64,000 nucleotides of DNA from Eragrostis nindensis (Eukaryota > Streptophyta > Magnoliopsida > Poales > Poaceae). The stretch covers positions 372,001-436,000 of the forward strand of contig JAAXCT010000273.1 of the NCBI GenBank assembly GCA_012490785.1. The letters are read 5' to 3'. The notes under the pieces are model-generated. The model saw only the letters and a program-made list of their open reading frames with translations, did not search any database and was not told the DNA's origin. The translations under genes and the position numbers were made by a program. Of the stretch, positions 45,697 through 56,430 are shown one piece after another; position 1 is the stretch's first letter, and each line of letters opens with the position of its first letter.

Positions 45697-47937
45697 ATAT
45701 GGTATCAGAGCCACCGGTCCTTTCGGACGCCGCGCTCGAGGAGCTGAAGGTCCTCCTCGAATGGCAGAGGAAGATGTTCAGTGAAGGCCTGGACGAACTC
45801 TTCGCCAAGTGGGATGCACGGGTTGCTCGATCCGGCGCCTGTACAGGCGCGGGCTCGGGCGTCCTCGACGCTGCGGTGGCTCAGGAGGTCACCCCCGACC
45901 TCGACCTTGCCGCTGCTGCGACCTCCACTACCGATGCCGAGCCCGGCGACATCAACACCGGCGCGCTCACCAGCTGTTCGACGAAATTCCCCAACCTCGT
46001 CGTCGACGTCCCGGTGCCCGTTCCGGTGTGCATCGTCGCTGAGGAGGTCGTCCCCAACCTCGTTCCTGCTGCTGCTGCGTCCTCGGCCACCAACACCGAG
46101 CGCAGCAACATCAACATTGGCACGCCCTCCAGCTGTTCGATGGAATTCCCCAACCTCGTCATCGACGCCGCGACGCTCGTTCCAATGCGCACTGTCACTA
46201 CGGAGGTCATCCCTGACTCCGACCATGTTACGGCTGTGACCTCAGCCATCTACGTCGAGCCCAGCGCCGTCTTCGACGAACTGGACACCACCGCCGCCAT
46301 GTCCGGCCACAACTACGACATGGCAACCCGGCACCAAGCGTCTGCCACATCAACCACCATTGACAAGGATCTCTTCCTCGACCCTGTCCTTGCAGCTGAT
46401 GCGTCCTAGGCTGTGGGCATTGAGCCGAGCACCATCCACATCGGCATGCCCATCACCTGCTCGACTAAATGCCGGAGCGTCTTCATCGACATCACGGATG
46501 CTGCTTCTGCGGTGTACGCCACTGCCGAGGAGGTCACATTGGACCTCACCACTGGATGCATCACCATCGTCCTCTTCGACGGGCCTGACATCATCGTGGA
46601 TGTTGGTTTGCCTACCTACTGGATGGACATCCTTGTGATGTTGGAGACAAGCAGTGAGGTGAGTGTACTGAATTCGTGGTTCTCTCTGGACTGGGTTGAG
46701 CTGCAACAATGGCCACCACCCGCAGGCTTGGAATTCATCACTGATGCCCCTATGCTACGACCCTTACCATGGCCATCATTTGCTTCTGGTATTCCTAATA
46801 TACAGATCAGATACTTTTGTCTAGCACCAGCTCAGGGTAATCTCGTTACAAACTATCAGTATGCTTGCCTTTCTCATATGGGATTTCTGGGTTTCCTGAA
46901 AATTGGGCGTGAGCAACAACAAAATGGGTGCACTGAAATTCTTAGATATATCTTGACTGCAGAGTTCCATGAAGTGATTTTTGACAGCTATATTGTTGAT
47001 CATTGTGCTGCAATATCGCTGCTTGTTGATATATTTTCTGGAGCTCCTATCACAGTGCTTGAGTTACTTGCATGGCTAGGATGTGACCTTATTGCAGAGC
47101 CAGTACAGTGTGGTGATACATTAGCAGTTGGTCCTGCATTGTTTTGGGGACTGAAACCACCATGGCCACCTCCAGCTAGACATAATTTCGGAATTATGCA
47201 TGTTGATCTTCCAATGACCAGTTTATCTGCTCAGCAGCTGGGTGTTGATGCAAGAAAAGAAGAAGTGTTCAGAGAATTTCATTGCTATGTGTTGTGCAGA
47301 GGAGATGCTGGATTATGGAATTAATACAAGGTCATCAATGTTGTTAATTGCATCCTGTACAGATTTACTGAAAGCTCAAAAGATGAGTGCAATTTTCACA
47401 AGAATCAATGGCAATCATTCTGAGGGTTTCAGTGCTAAGTATCCTGTTACTCAGCGGCCTCAAATCATTTTATTGACACAGCAGAAGTGTGGTGGTGTCT
47501 GTGAGCTTCCTGATCACAGTTACTTCGGCTATTGGCAGTGCTTTAGTGCATTCGTGCACAAGGCTCGATAACAAGTTGGATTTGTCACTTTGTACATTGA
47601 CGGCAACTCCATTGTACAATCTATCAGAGAGCATGAACAAGTGATTCTAGCACTATGGTATTGGCCTGCTCTTATTCTTGGTGGTACACTTGCAAGTGCG
47701 GAGGGTAATAAAATACTGAACAAGATTTCAGAATGGCGGCTTTTCACATTGCAGCTTCTCATTCATGAGACTTGTTTCAATCAAGCTTGGGTGAATGCAT
47801 GGCTGACCTGCGTGCTCTGGAATTCTGATGCAACTGTTCAACGTCCGCTTGAGGGCAAGCTGGACGTTAAGAAGGGGAGAATGTCAGGGCCCATCAGGTA
47901 TTATCATCTAATACATGGGCCATGGGCCGCTGGCTGA
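45678..47937 (+). pseudogene. Internal ORF of the non-autonomous element, family not recognised
   Basis: From ATG 45678 the frame runs 243 codons (MEEVANNMVSEPPVLSDAAL...) to TAG at 46407, then continues in the same frame to 47324 (303 codons from 46413). One stop codon therefore splits a potential chain of about 548 residues. A further frame at 47242-47571 and 47590-47937 continues after a shift. The first part starts with a probable helix (LEELKVLLEWQRKMF) and then repeats of Ala/Thr/Val-rich units with SCS-FPNLV(V/I)D motifs at about residues 100-165. I see no zinc knuckle or enzyme motif. It could be a diverged Gag or captured host sequence. Confidence 0.55.
45700..45712 (+). other. Primer-binding site for initiator methionine tRNA
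   Basis: TGGTATCAGAGCC, three bases after the LTR, is the standard plant copia-type sequence complementary to the 3' end of tRNA-iMet. Confidence 0.92.
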
Positions 47938-48234
47938 CCCAAGGAAGTGACGAGGAGGCAATACAAGACGGGAGGAAGGAGTACCAGGAAAGGGTATCGA
48001 TCAATTATTCAGAAACAGAGCAGTGCTCTTGTTCGTCTTCCTCCTCCGGTTCCTCTCCTCCTCTCTAGCCTCTCTCCTAGGTCTAGAGATTCTACTCCAT
48101 CTTCTACTCTGCTTCTCTTTAATCCCATCCCAATTGCTGTGCTTAGTCCAGACCTCCCTCTCCCCGAGGTCGTGTATCCCTGAGTTGTACCAATTCATGC
48201 TTGTGCTGTTGAGTAATAGAGGAGGTTGCTTACA
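47882..48234 (+). repeat. 3' LTR
   Basis: Begins TGTCAGGGCCC after AAGGGGAGAA and ends CTTACA, directly followed by the TGCAG duplication. Confidence 0.93.
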
Positions 48235-48619
48235 TGCAGGCTGTGAGAGGAGGTAGTGTGTTTGTGTGTGTTGGTGGCTGCTTGGTTTCACTTAAGTTGG
48301 GATAGCCTCCTCGTTTTGTCTAAAGACGAGCTAGTATGTGGGGTGGGAGACTGTGCAGGTTGATAGTAATATATCATTTCATTTTTAGTGATTATATATT
48401 TGATATGAAAGTGACATATATAAATCACACTACCAAATGTGTCTTGCACATGGTAAAGTTATTCAGCAGCTTCGATTGTGAAGTTATTTATGCGCATGGG
48501 AGCTAAAAAAAAAAAATCAGACACATAGAGTTCAGTTAGCAACATAATACTAGTACGTACTAGCGCCGGGTAGAGCTACCCTAGTGAGGGTAAGTTAAAG
48601 TTTAAGTGACAATTAATGT

Positions 48620-49180
48620 ACTTTGATCACTTGTACATCACCTTTAACTCATAGTTATTCAGGACAAAATGCAAAGTTCGTATATTTGGCACCACCATTA
48701 CACTACACTTCTCCACTGGTTTCAAGCTACTCGATTACACGAGGGAACAAAAGAGGCAAACATGCTCTATGAACAATTGGACGAGCACGAGCGGTTCACT
48801 GTGGCACTTTAGGAGATCTGGTGCAGAATATCAACCTCCACTCGCGTTACTCCTACTACTCTCTAGATGGGCACTAGTTATCCCGTGAGCAAGAGGTCCT
48901 TGTGGTACATATCAGCCGCATACAATCTGCATGGAGATCTGATAACGAGCTACTCCAATGTGGCGGTGGACTGTAACACCCCAACCACCAGTGGAACATG
49001 CTTGCCTGATGCCGCTCATTCCAAAACAATGTGCGGGTGCATGTACCAGATTAATCTCCATTGGGTTTCTTGGTGCTTAGAAAATCGGTAAGCCATCAAG
49101 AGACTGCGAGAGCGAGTGGTGTAGGAAATTAGTGAGGTGAATTTTGATGCAGAGTGCTAGTTTTGTACACCAACAGGCAA
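48620..49180 (-). ncRNA. PHAS-like locus S (site 49003-49024)
   Basis: Site TGCCTGATGCCGCTCATTCC. The leader (CCCAATGGAG, GATTTTCTAAGCACCAAGAA, AGCACTCTGCATCAAAATTC on the minus strand) is matched by locus Y on the other strand at 61970-62110. Where Y has ACTATAAACTAG, S has TACAAAACTAG, so its TATA box seems lost. A copy of the small gene and locus T follow. Confidence 0.7.
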
Positions 49181-49604
49181 CAGGTCAAGTTATCGATTTT
49201 TTTTTATTTTTTTGGGCGAGAGGGTCAAGTTGTCGAGTTCATTTCCTTAGTCACGAAAGTAGGCCCTAAAGTTGTCAGCAGCATAACACGTGCACATGGA
49301 CAACTTGTGCATTATAGGTTCGTGAGTCATAATATTTTGGGGTATCAGATAGGGGCATAATGACTCTAATTAAAACTGGAATAAAAAATGAGAACACCTA
49401 AGGAGAGATATTACTAGTCGACATGATTTGTAGAGATAAAAATTCCTTGAAATAATTGTGTTTCATTTTCCAAACTCACATAATCAATGTTTATTATTTG
49501 CATTTCTCGTTAGAAGCGCCTAAAATTGAAAAAGGTTACAATCCATGCACATAACTTGTGCTCCAACCAACACTACATCACTATGGTGTTCCTTCAATGC
49601 AGAA

Positions 49605-50040
49605 CTTGCGTTGTTCCTCATGTAGAACGGTTCAGGTGCCCGAAAGCGGACGGGGAGCCCTCCGGCCATGCTGGGTGACACGGCTGCGGCGGCATAGCCT
49701 ACACCTGCTCCTTGCAGCGGCAGGAAAAGCAGAAGTTGATCATAATGCAGAGGAATTCGAAGGAGTTGGTCAGGGAGGTCAGGTGCATGAGCGCCATCCT
49801 CCTCTTCTTGCTTCTGCATTGTGCCTGCTTGAATCGACGAACGACGGTGTAGCGATCTCTGTGCTTTGGAAGGAGAGGCAGGGAAGGCCAGATGAGCTTG
49901 ATATTTTCGCAGGGTAGACATGGAATCTGCCCGAGAAGGCTATGCAAGGACTAAAGCTGCGTCAGCAGGAAGAGGTCTTCTAACTAATGCATGATCAGAT
50001 GACGAATTCATGTGCTGCTCCATCCCCTGCAACCGTGCTC
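49605..50040 (-). pseudogene. Decayed copy of the small membrane-protein gene with leader and promoter
   Basis: GTTCCTCATGTAGAACGGTTC matches the C-terminus of the intact gene. The copy spans the whole coding length: the part encoding the membrane segment corresponds to GCAGAGGAATTCGAAGGAG...GGTGCATGAGCGCC, followed by CTTCTGCATTGTGCCTGCTT of the leader. Several shifts break the frame and the TATA-like AGATAAATAG of the intact copy reads AGATGAGCTT here. Confidence 0.7.
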
Positions 50041-50340
50041 GAGGATGCGATGCCAACACACGAAACATGGTGAAGAACTACACTTGCTGACTGAGCTGTG
50101 AAATATGCTTCGCTGATGCCACGCATTCCGAAGCAGTATGCCGGCATGGCGCGCGCTGTCCTCCATCGAATTAATTAGTGGTGAGAAAACATGGAAGTGA
50201 AGCAAAAGAAGCAAAGCAGCTGTGAGAGACAGTAGTGTGTGTTGGTGGCTGCTGGGTTCCAATAAAAGTCGGGATAGCGTCCTTTTATTTAAAGACGAGC
50301 ATATATGGGGTGGGACATGTTGATACTAATTTTAGCACGT
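49960..50340 (-). ncRNA. PHAS-like locus T (site 50110-50131)
   Basis: Site TCGCTGATGCCACGCATTCC. The leader GAAGCAAAAGAAGCAAAGCAGCTG is the uninterrupted equivalent of the retrotransposon target in R. The TATA position is weak (TGCTAAAATTAG on the minus strand, about 50325-50337). The body shares CGTGCTCGAGGATGCGATGCC with P and X. Confidence 0.72.
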
Positions 50341-50399
50341 AAATATATCTTTTTCCTCCAAAAAAACGTTGATTATTTATTTGATATGAAAGTGGCCAG

Positions 50400-51010
50400 T
50401 GTAGAATATCGTGCACATATATACCAAAGTAGGACTTCTTGTGCGAACCCTTAATCTTTGGATTGTTTGAACAGTGACGATGTAAAAGCTCTAAAGCTGT
50501 AAAACTAGAAGGAAACAAATATGTGTGAGATTTTGCATCTGGACATGAATTTGTAGAGATGCAACAAATTTCTAGAAAAATTGAGTTTTTTTTTCCATAT
50601 TTCCATTTCCTGGCTGAGCTCCTAAAATGGGAAATACAATGCATATCACTTGCACTCCAATCAACACTCCATGAGTACTGCATTTCGCTGCTTAGCTTAG
50701 TTGGTCAAGTTCAACCTTGCATCAAAACTTAATTTATCTCGGAATCGCTTGACAAAAGATGAAGTACTACATTGATCTTCTCCTGAAATACCTCAGATTA
50801 GTACTCTCGCATGCCACAAATTAGAAAGGTATCAATTTCGCAGTGGCATGTGAAATAGGCTTCCCTAATGCCCGTCATTCCGATTTCCGAGCATTTGTGG
50901 GTGCAGGTGTTAGCTTGGACTCTATTTGAATTATAATGCCCTCATGTTCCTTTTACCTCTCGTTTAAAAGGAGCATGAGGGCGAGAGCTGGAAGTGTGAT
51001 AGTATAGACA
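50400..51010 (-). ncRNA. PHAS-like locus U (site 50862-50883)
   Basis: Site TCCCTAATGCCCGTCATTCC. TATA-like TGTCTATACTATC on the minus strand lies at about 50997-51009, 120 bp upstream. The leader contains an inverted repeat (CCCTCATGTTCCTTTTA and TAAAAGGAGCATGAGGG, 50939-50987) able to form a hairpin. Confidence 0.68.
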
Positions 51011-51064
51011 CAGTATCCAAAGTCCAAAAAAAATACTAGTATAGTAGTTATAGTACCAAACTAA

Positions 51065-51153
51065 AACTCCCTCTGTACTTTAAATTATGACATTAGGGCA
51101 AAGATTTTAGTTCAGTTTTGCACTAGAACAACTGCCTTAAAAGTTGAGGGAAT
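51065..51153. mobile_element. Short MITE remnant (Stowaway-like)
   Basis: ACTCCCTCTGTACTTTAAATT and AAAGTTGAGGGAATA are imperfect inverted ends of about 90 bp, suggesting an internally deleted copy. Confidence 0.4.
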
Positions 51154-51159
51154 ATATCA

Positions 51160-51752
51160 TTGTGCTCTAGCAAGGCTTGTTTTGTGAACCTTCGGAGTAT
51201 TATTAGATGGGGCGTAAAACCTGTAGAATGGTAAATCAAAAGGAGAAAGACAACTAAAGGAGATATTTTGACTCGATGCAATTTTCTGGAAAATAATTAA
51301 TGTGACTTTTGCTTCTCATGCTCGGAGAATGCTGATTTTTGCATTTCTAGCTAAAAGCTCCTAAAAGAAAGTACAATGCTTCTACTGCACTCCCACCAAC
51401 ACTCCAATATGGTATTTCACTACTTAGCTATGTTAGCCAAATTCAACCGTGTATTCAAGCCTTCTCCATAAAGCCGTCACATGGATTACTTCTACAACTA
51501 CCAATTAGCAGCTCGTCCATTTTGCGTTGGCCACGACAACAAGGTCACAAGACAGCAGCGACTGTGATGACCAACCATATGCTGTTGAACAGAATTGAAA
51601 TATGGTTCCATAATGCCCCTCATTCCGAGTGCTCTGTGGGTGCAATTGTCAGCTTGGACTCTATTGAGTTCTAAGCGGTGACGGAACAGTTGAAGGCGCA
51701 AGAGGTGAAAGGAGCACAAGTGAGTGGAGAGCCTGAAATGTGATAATATATA
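51160..51752 (-). ncRNA. PHAS-like locus V (site 51607-51628)
   Basis: Site TCCATAATGCCCCTCATTCC. TATA (ATTTATATATTATC on the minus strand) is at 51739-51752, about 118 bp upstream. U and V are adjacent tandem paralogues about 745 bp apart; their bodies share CAC(T/C)CCAACCAACACTCC-type sequence. Confidence 0.7.
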
Positions 51753-52203
51753 AATCATATCCAAAGGAGAAAAAAAATAGTAGTTACAAATAAAACGGTA
51801 AATACCCAAGCTTATATATCACGGTGCTTTCAATATGTATTCACTTTTTGAGAGAAAAATAAACATGACTCGATAGGACTACAGTCAGCTTCAATTCTGT
51901 GAATGATGATACGCTCATCACCTCAATGTACTGTGTGCACCACTCGGTGTACGCCTGTCGGGATTGCCCCCAAAGAATGCGGACCAAAATAGCTCTGCTG
52001 AAGCTAGGCCAACTGACCTGACCTGTCGTGTCCTCTAGACTATCAGGGAGGATCACCTTCATATACTGTGCCGTCTTCTTCTAATCGCCTCGGTCCTCCC
52101 TCTTCCTCTCCAAGTATTGTGATACAAAGATGATGTTAACCCCTGGTTCGTCGGCCAAAGGGGAGGGAGTTCGGAGGATTTAAGAAACAGGGAAAAAAAC
52201 AGA

Positions 52204-52500
52204 GTTCAGTATATAGGAATGTATATAAACAACAAAGGATTACAATGCCTTTCGAATGAGTCGTAGGGAAAAATAGAATTGTAGAAGAATCAAAACTTAT
52301 ATATTACTTTATTTACTCAACCAATAATCGCCGATCATTTGAGACGTTGCACACTGACAAATGGGCCCGTGAATAAGAAGGGTGACCAGCATAGTACCGT
52401 GAGTTTGTCACTCTTCGTGCGTGTAGGAATTTTGCAAAGAGGTTTCAGCCATTGGACATATCAAGCTGGGAAGACCCTTCGAACCTCATATCTTTCTCAT
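52204..52500. repeat. Segment duplicated from the body of locus Q (44270-44760)
   Basis: CAACAAAGGATTAC, CCAGCATAGTACCGTGAGTTT and GGGAAGACCCTTCGAAC occur in the same order in both. This copy lacks the hAT MITE and is then cut by a Helitron at 52508, so the PHAS target has been lost here. Confidence 0.8.
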
Positions 52501-52507
52501 ATACTAA

Positions 52508-55086
52508 TCTCCATACATAGGAGGCAGAGGCTTCTCTGAGCATTTTGGTCTACCGTATTCACCTCCTAGACTGACGTGTGGCCCCACTCGTTCGACTCAT
52601 CCGGCCTCCACGCGCTTTTCCAATTCGTTGTGCCATCCTTTTGATCGGATGTTGGCCCTGCTTTTCCTGCTCCATCGTTCCTTAGTGACCATGGAGAAAA
52701 TCCCGTCGTCCTCATTCCTCGCGCTCCTCCGAGCCGCCGCTGCCGCCCTGCTCCACCTCCTCCCTCGCCCAGCTCAACCACCGGCCGCCGTGCCTTGCCC
52801 CATTCGCGTCGCTGCGGCCTGACCTGCCGTGCCTCCCGTCGCCGAGCTGCTCACGCCGCCGTCACGCCCTCCCTAGGCCGCTACCCTCATGCCGCCCCGC
52901 TGCGCTCGAGAACGTCGCCGTCTTAGAGCTGCCGCTTCCTTCGCCGCCCGGTGTGGAGGGAGGCGCCCCATATCCGCTTCCAAGAGAGGCTGCCTCGCCG
53001 GATCCAACAGGCGCGACGTCGCAAGGCCGGGCTGGCCACACCACCTCCTTCGCCGCCCGGAGTAGAGGGACGGGCCTCAGATCCACTTCAAGGGGAGGCC
53101 GCTTTGGCGGATCCACCTCGCAGGGGCGAGGTGGGTTCGACATGCCGCAACTCTACAGGCGGATTGAACCTTGAGCCCATCGATGGCGGACCAAACCTCA
53201 GCCGTTGGATATTGAGGCACAGCTCACTGGTGTGCATCACCTGTGCTAGTATATATATCTATAATATCTATATAAGTCATACCTACTAACATTTCTAAAG
53301 CTCAATCCTCATTGCGCCACATCACCTAAATAATCCAAGCCATCGAATCATTTTCTTTAGTCGATCCTGTCCGTTCTCTCCACAAGATTTCTCCCTGGAA
53401 AGGTCGCTTAAGTAACTGATGAGAGAGTGACTATGTAATCAAGATACCAATACAACTAATGTCACCAATCCCCGGTAATCACTCAGCCTATCAATCCTAA
53501 AAACTGTCGGTAATCACTCAATTGCTACAAAGTCACCTCATGACACATCGGATGGAGTACCAAAATTCGTTAGTTTGTGTCTGTAAAGAAGACATTAGGA
53601 GGCCATTCATTTTCTTTCATCAATAAAGAAGACATTAGGAGGTCATTCATTTTCTTTCATCGGCTCCACTTCATACTTCGTAACTGTGCGGTGGGTATCC
53701 GAGCAGGCACATATTGTCCTATATAATGCACCATGGACAAGCGGCCGGGCAAGTAGCTCCCTCATATATCTCATTGCACATCACAACAATTTCTCACTAT
53801 CCACTGCTGACGAGCACAGATCACGTTAGAGGGAAACCCATGTGCGCAGTCAGTGCAACTCCGCTGTGTCTTTTCTAGCAGCTTCGCCTCCTGCAATCCA
53901 TCTGCGGTATGCGATTACTTCAGCGCTTAAACATGTCCCTAACACCAACACAATATACAGGCTGCTATGCAAACACCCTGCTCTGTCTGCCCCTTCTTTA
54001 AGATTTTGGCAAACATAGCTAGAAGCCTAGAGCCCTAGAGCTATCTCCAGTCAGATTTATTTGTTTAGTTAAAATTTTTGTTCCACCTAATCATGAGAAG
54101 AGGAGCAGGTTGAGGACACTGTGTTGCAAAAAGTGTGCCCACCCATGCTGCAATCACCTGTCACGATATATTACATGCATATCTCACCTTGGGAGACTGA
54201 AATACTTGCCTGTTCAAATAGATGACTACTTTATGCCATTCTAGACTGATACAACATATTTTTTGTCGGCATGATTAGTGCAGCTAGAGAGCATTGCCTG
54301 AAAGAGACAGTGCATGTTTCTTCACCATGGAGCACTAATCCTATCCCCTTTGGTTAGTGAATTATGCATAGGACCCAGAAGTTGTTTTCTTCATAAGAAT
54401 ATTAGCATCTCGACCCATTTGGGATTAATTTGATGTAACAGATCATGACCACTAGCACTTAGCTTTGATCACAGTTTCATCACCAACATTAGGAGCTGTC
54501 TTTTGCATGCTCTGAAGGATAACCAGCTTCTTGCAAAAGTGGGACTGACATTGCAAATTGTATTTCCAAAAGTAGTATTTTGAAGCATACCATGTCATTT
54601 TGTAAAAGTGTGGTTTTGCTGGCAGACAAATATATATCTGTTATGTACATACCAACCATCTCTTGAGGAAAAAATACCATGAATGAGTTGTTTGTAGAAT
54701 GATGTACTATCACACCCGTAAATTTTGAATAACCATTCAGATTTTACTCGGTTATTGTAATCCTTTGATGTCCAGCTGGAATCACAAAGGTATACATATT
54801 TTGGCATATGTAAGTTGCTATTCTAATTCATGTGAAAGGTTAAAGAGATGCTGCAATAAATGTTAGATTTTAGCGAGTCTGAATTTTGCGAAAGCGAGGT
54901 ACGCTACTTTAAGTCTCTTATGTAACATACTGTCACAACTCATTCACTGAATTATATTGTTATGCCCACAAAATTTTTATTACAAAAAAAACATATCCAT
55001 TGAATTATATTGTTATGTCAACTCAAAAAACAGTTTAAAATATTACTTTATGAATTCCCGCAGCAATGCGCGGGGAATTCACCTAG
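52508..55086 (+). mobile_element. Helitron-type element carrying GC-rich gene-like sequence
   Basis: The 3' end has hairpin GAATTCCCGC...GCGGGGAATTC (55052-55080) followed by CTAG (55083-55086) and T. A 5' end TCTCCATACATAGGAGG after A at 52508 is proposed because the sequence right after the 3' end restarts as TCTTCATACATGGGAGG. The left 700 bp are GC-rich and proline/alanine-coding in several frames (52628-53175), as in captured host exons; no protein is recognised. The remainder is AT-rich. Confidence 0.6.
53585..53662. repeat. Two-copy tandem repeat, 40-bp unit
   Basis: AAAGAAGACATTAGGAGG followed by CATTCATTTTCTTTCATC occurs twice in direct succession with one difference. Confidence 0.9.
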
Positions 55087-55098
55087 TATATACTAATC

Positions 55099-56430
55099 TT
55101 CATACATGGGAGGAAAGAGCTTACCAGAGCGTTTTGGCCTACGGTGTCCAGTTTCCTGACCGACGCGTGGCCTCCAAACCAAGCCAGTTCGTTTTGCTCC
55201 CCTTTTGAAGGACGCCGACCCTGGTTTTGCTGGCCGCTCGCCCGCCCACGCGCGCCGCGCCGCCGCCGCACCTGCCCCGCGCCGCTGGGCCGCTTCCCCC
55301 ACGGCCTCACCGTCGCCCGCTCCTCCTCTCTCTCCCTGGCCCAAGCGACGCGCCTCGCCAGGTCATCGAGCGTTGCCCGCTCCTCCTCCTCCTCCTTCGT
55401 CCACGCCCTGCGAGCCTCCTCTTTCCTCGCCTCACCAGCTCCTCTTCTCCCTCGCAAGCGCCACCGCCCGGTCCTCCCTTTTCTCCCCAGCCTGAGCGCT
55501 GCCGGCCAGTGCTACGCCGGCGCGACCCGCCGGCAGTGGCGGCGCTCTACAAGAGCAGGCCGGCAGATGTGCCAGGTCAGGCAATCTCTCTCTCTCTCTC
55601 TATCTATCTCATCCTGGATTCCATCTGATTCTGTTTTACTTTTCAAGATTAATCATTTTCCTATCTCATATCAGGAGCAATCTTGCGGATCTCATTTGGG
55701 TCATTATGAGTTGCTTAAGATTCATCAACCAAGCATGTCCTGCAACCTAGCCCCGATGGGGGCTACTTCATACATGGGAGGAAAGAGCTTACCAGAGCGT
55801 TTTGGCCTACGGTGTCCAGTTTCCTGACCGACGCGTGGCCTCCAAACCAAGCCAGTTCGTTTTGCTCCCCTTTTGAAGGACGCCGACCCTGGTTTTGCTG
55901 GCCGCTCGCCCGCCCACGCGCGCCGCGCCGCCGCCGCACCTGCCCCGCGCCGCTGGGCCGCTTCCCCCACGGCCTCACCGTCGCCCGCTCCTCCTCTCTC
56001 TCCCTGGCCCAAGCGACGCGCCTCGCCAGGTCATCGAGCGTTGCCCGCTCCTCCTCCTCCTCCTTCGTCCGCGCCCTGCGAGCCTCCTCTTTCCTCGCCT
56101 CACCAGCTCCTCTTCTCCCTCGCAAGCGCCACCGCCCGGTCCTCCCTTTTCTCCCCAGCCTGAGCGCTGCCGGCCAGTGCTACGCCGGCGCGACCCCGCC
56201 GGCAGTGGCGGCGCTCTACAAGAGCAGGCCGGCGGATGTGCCAGGTCAGGCAATCTCTCTCTCTCTATCTATCTCATCCTGGATTCCATCTGATTCTGTT
56301 TTACTTTTCATGATTAATCATTTTCCTATCTCATATCAGGAGCAATCTTGCGGATCTCATTTGGGTCATTATGAGTTGCTCAAGATTCATCAACCAAGCA
56401 TGTCCTGCAACCTAGCCCCGATGGGGGCTA
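55099..56430. repeat. 668-bp tandem duplication of GC-rich gene-like sequence
   Basis: Copy 1 (55099-55766) and copy 2 (55767-56430) differ only in CT-repeat length and a handful of bases. Each holds a GC-rich block with short CT microsatellite and a longest plus-strand frame of about 226 codons starting MSSFLTDAWPPNQASSFCS. The frame is Ser/Pro/Arg-rich without a recognisable domain, and a one-base change late in copy 2 (CGACC/CGACCC) shifts it, so coding status is doubtful. The start resembles the Helitron 5' end at 52508. Confidence 0.85.

Larger units (their letters stand above)
45344..48234 (+). mobile_element. Non-autonomous LTR retrotransposon, 2891 bp, TSD TGCAG
   Basis: Two 353-bp LTRs (45344-45696, 47882-48234) begin TGTCAGGGCCC and end in CA, flanked by a perfect 5-bp duplication TGCAG (45339-45343, 48235-48239). 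The primer-binding site TGGTATCAGAGCC follows the left LTR and a purine run AAGGGGAGAA precedes the right one. No reverse transcriptase, integrase or protease motif is visible in the 2.2-kb interior, so it must depend on another element. The LTRs differ at about ten positions, so the insertion is fairly recent. Confidence 0.93.
45130..48375 (-). ncRNA. PHAS-like locus R (site 45239-45260), split by an LTR retrotransposon
   Basis: Site TCCCTGATGCCGCACATTCC is consensus. The leader runs to GAAGCAATGCAG at 45343 and then resumes at 48235 with TGCAGGCTGTGAGAGG, because a 2.9-kb LTR element has inserted. The promoter-side sequence GTTGATAGTAATATATC is at 48359-48375. Promoter and target are thus now about 3.1 kb apart instead of about 220 bp. 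Confidence 0.75.
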
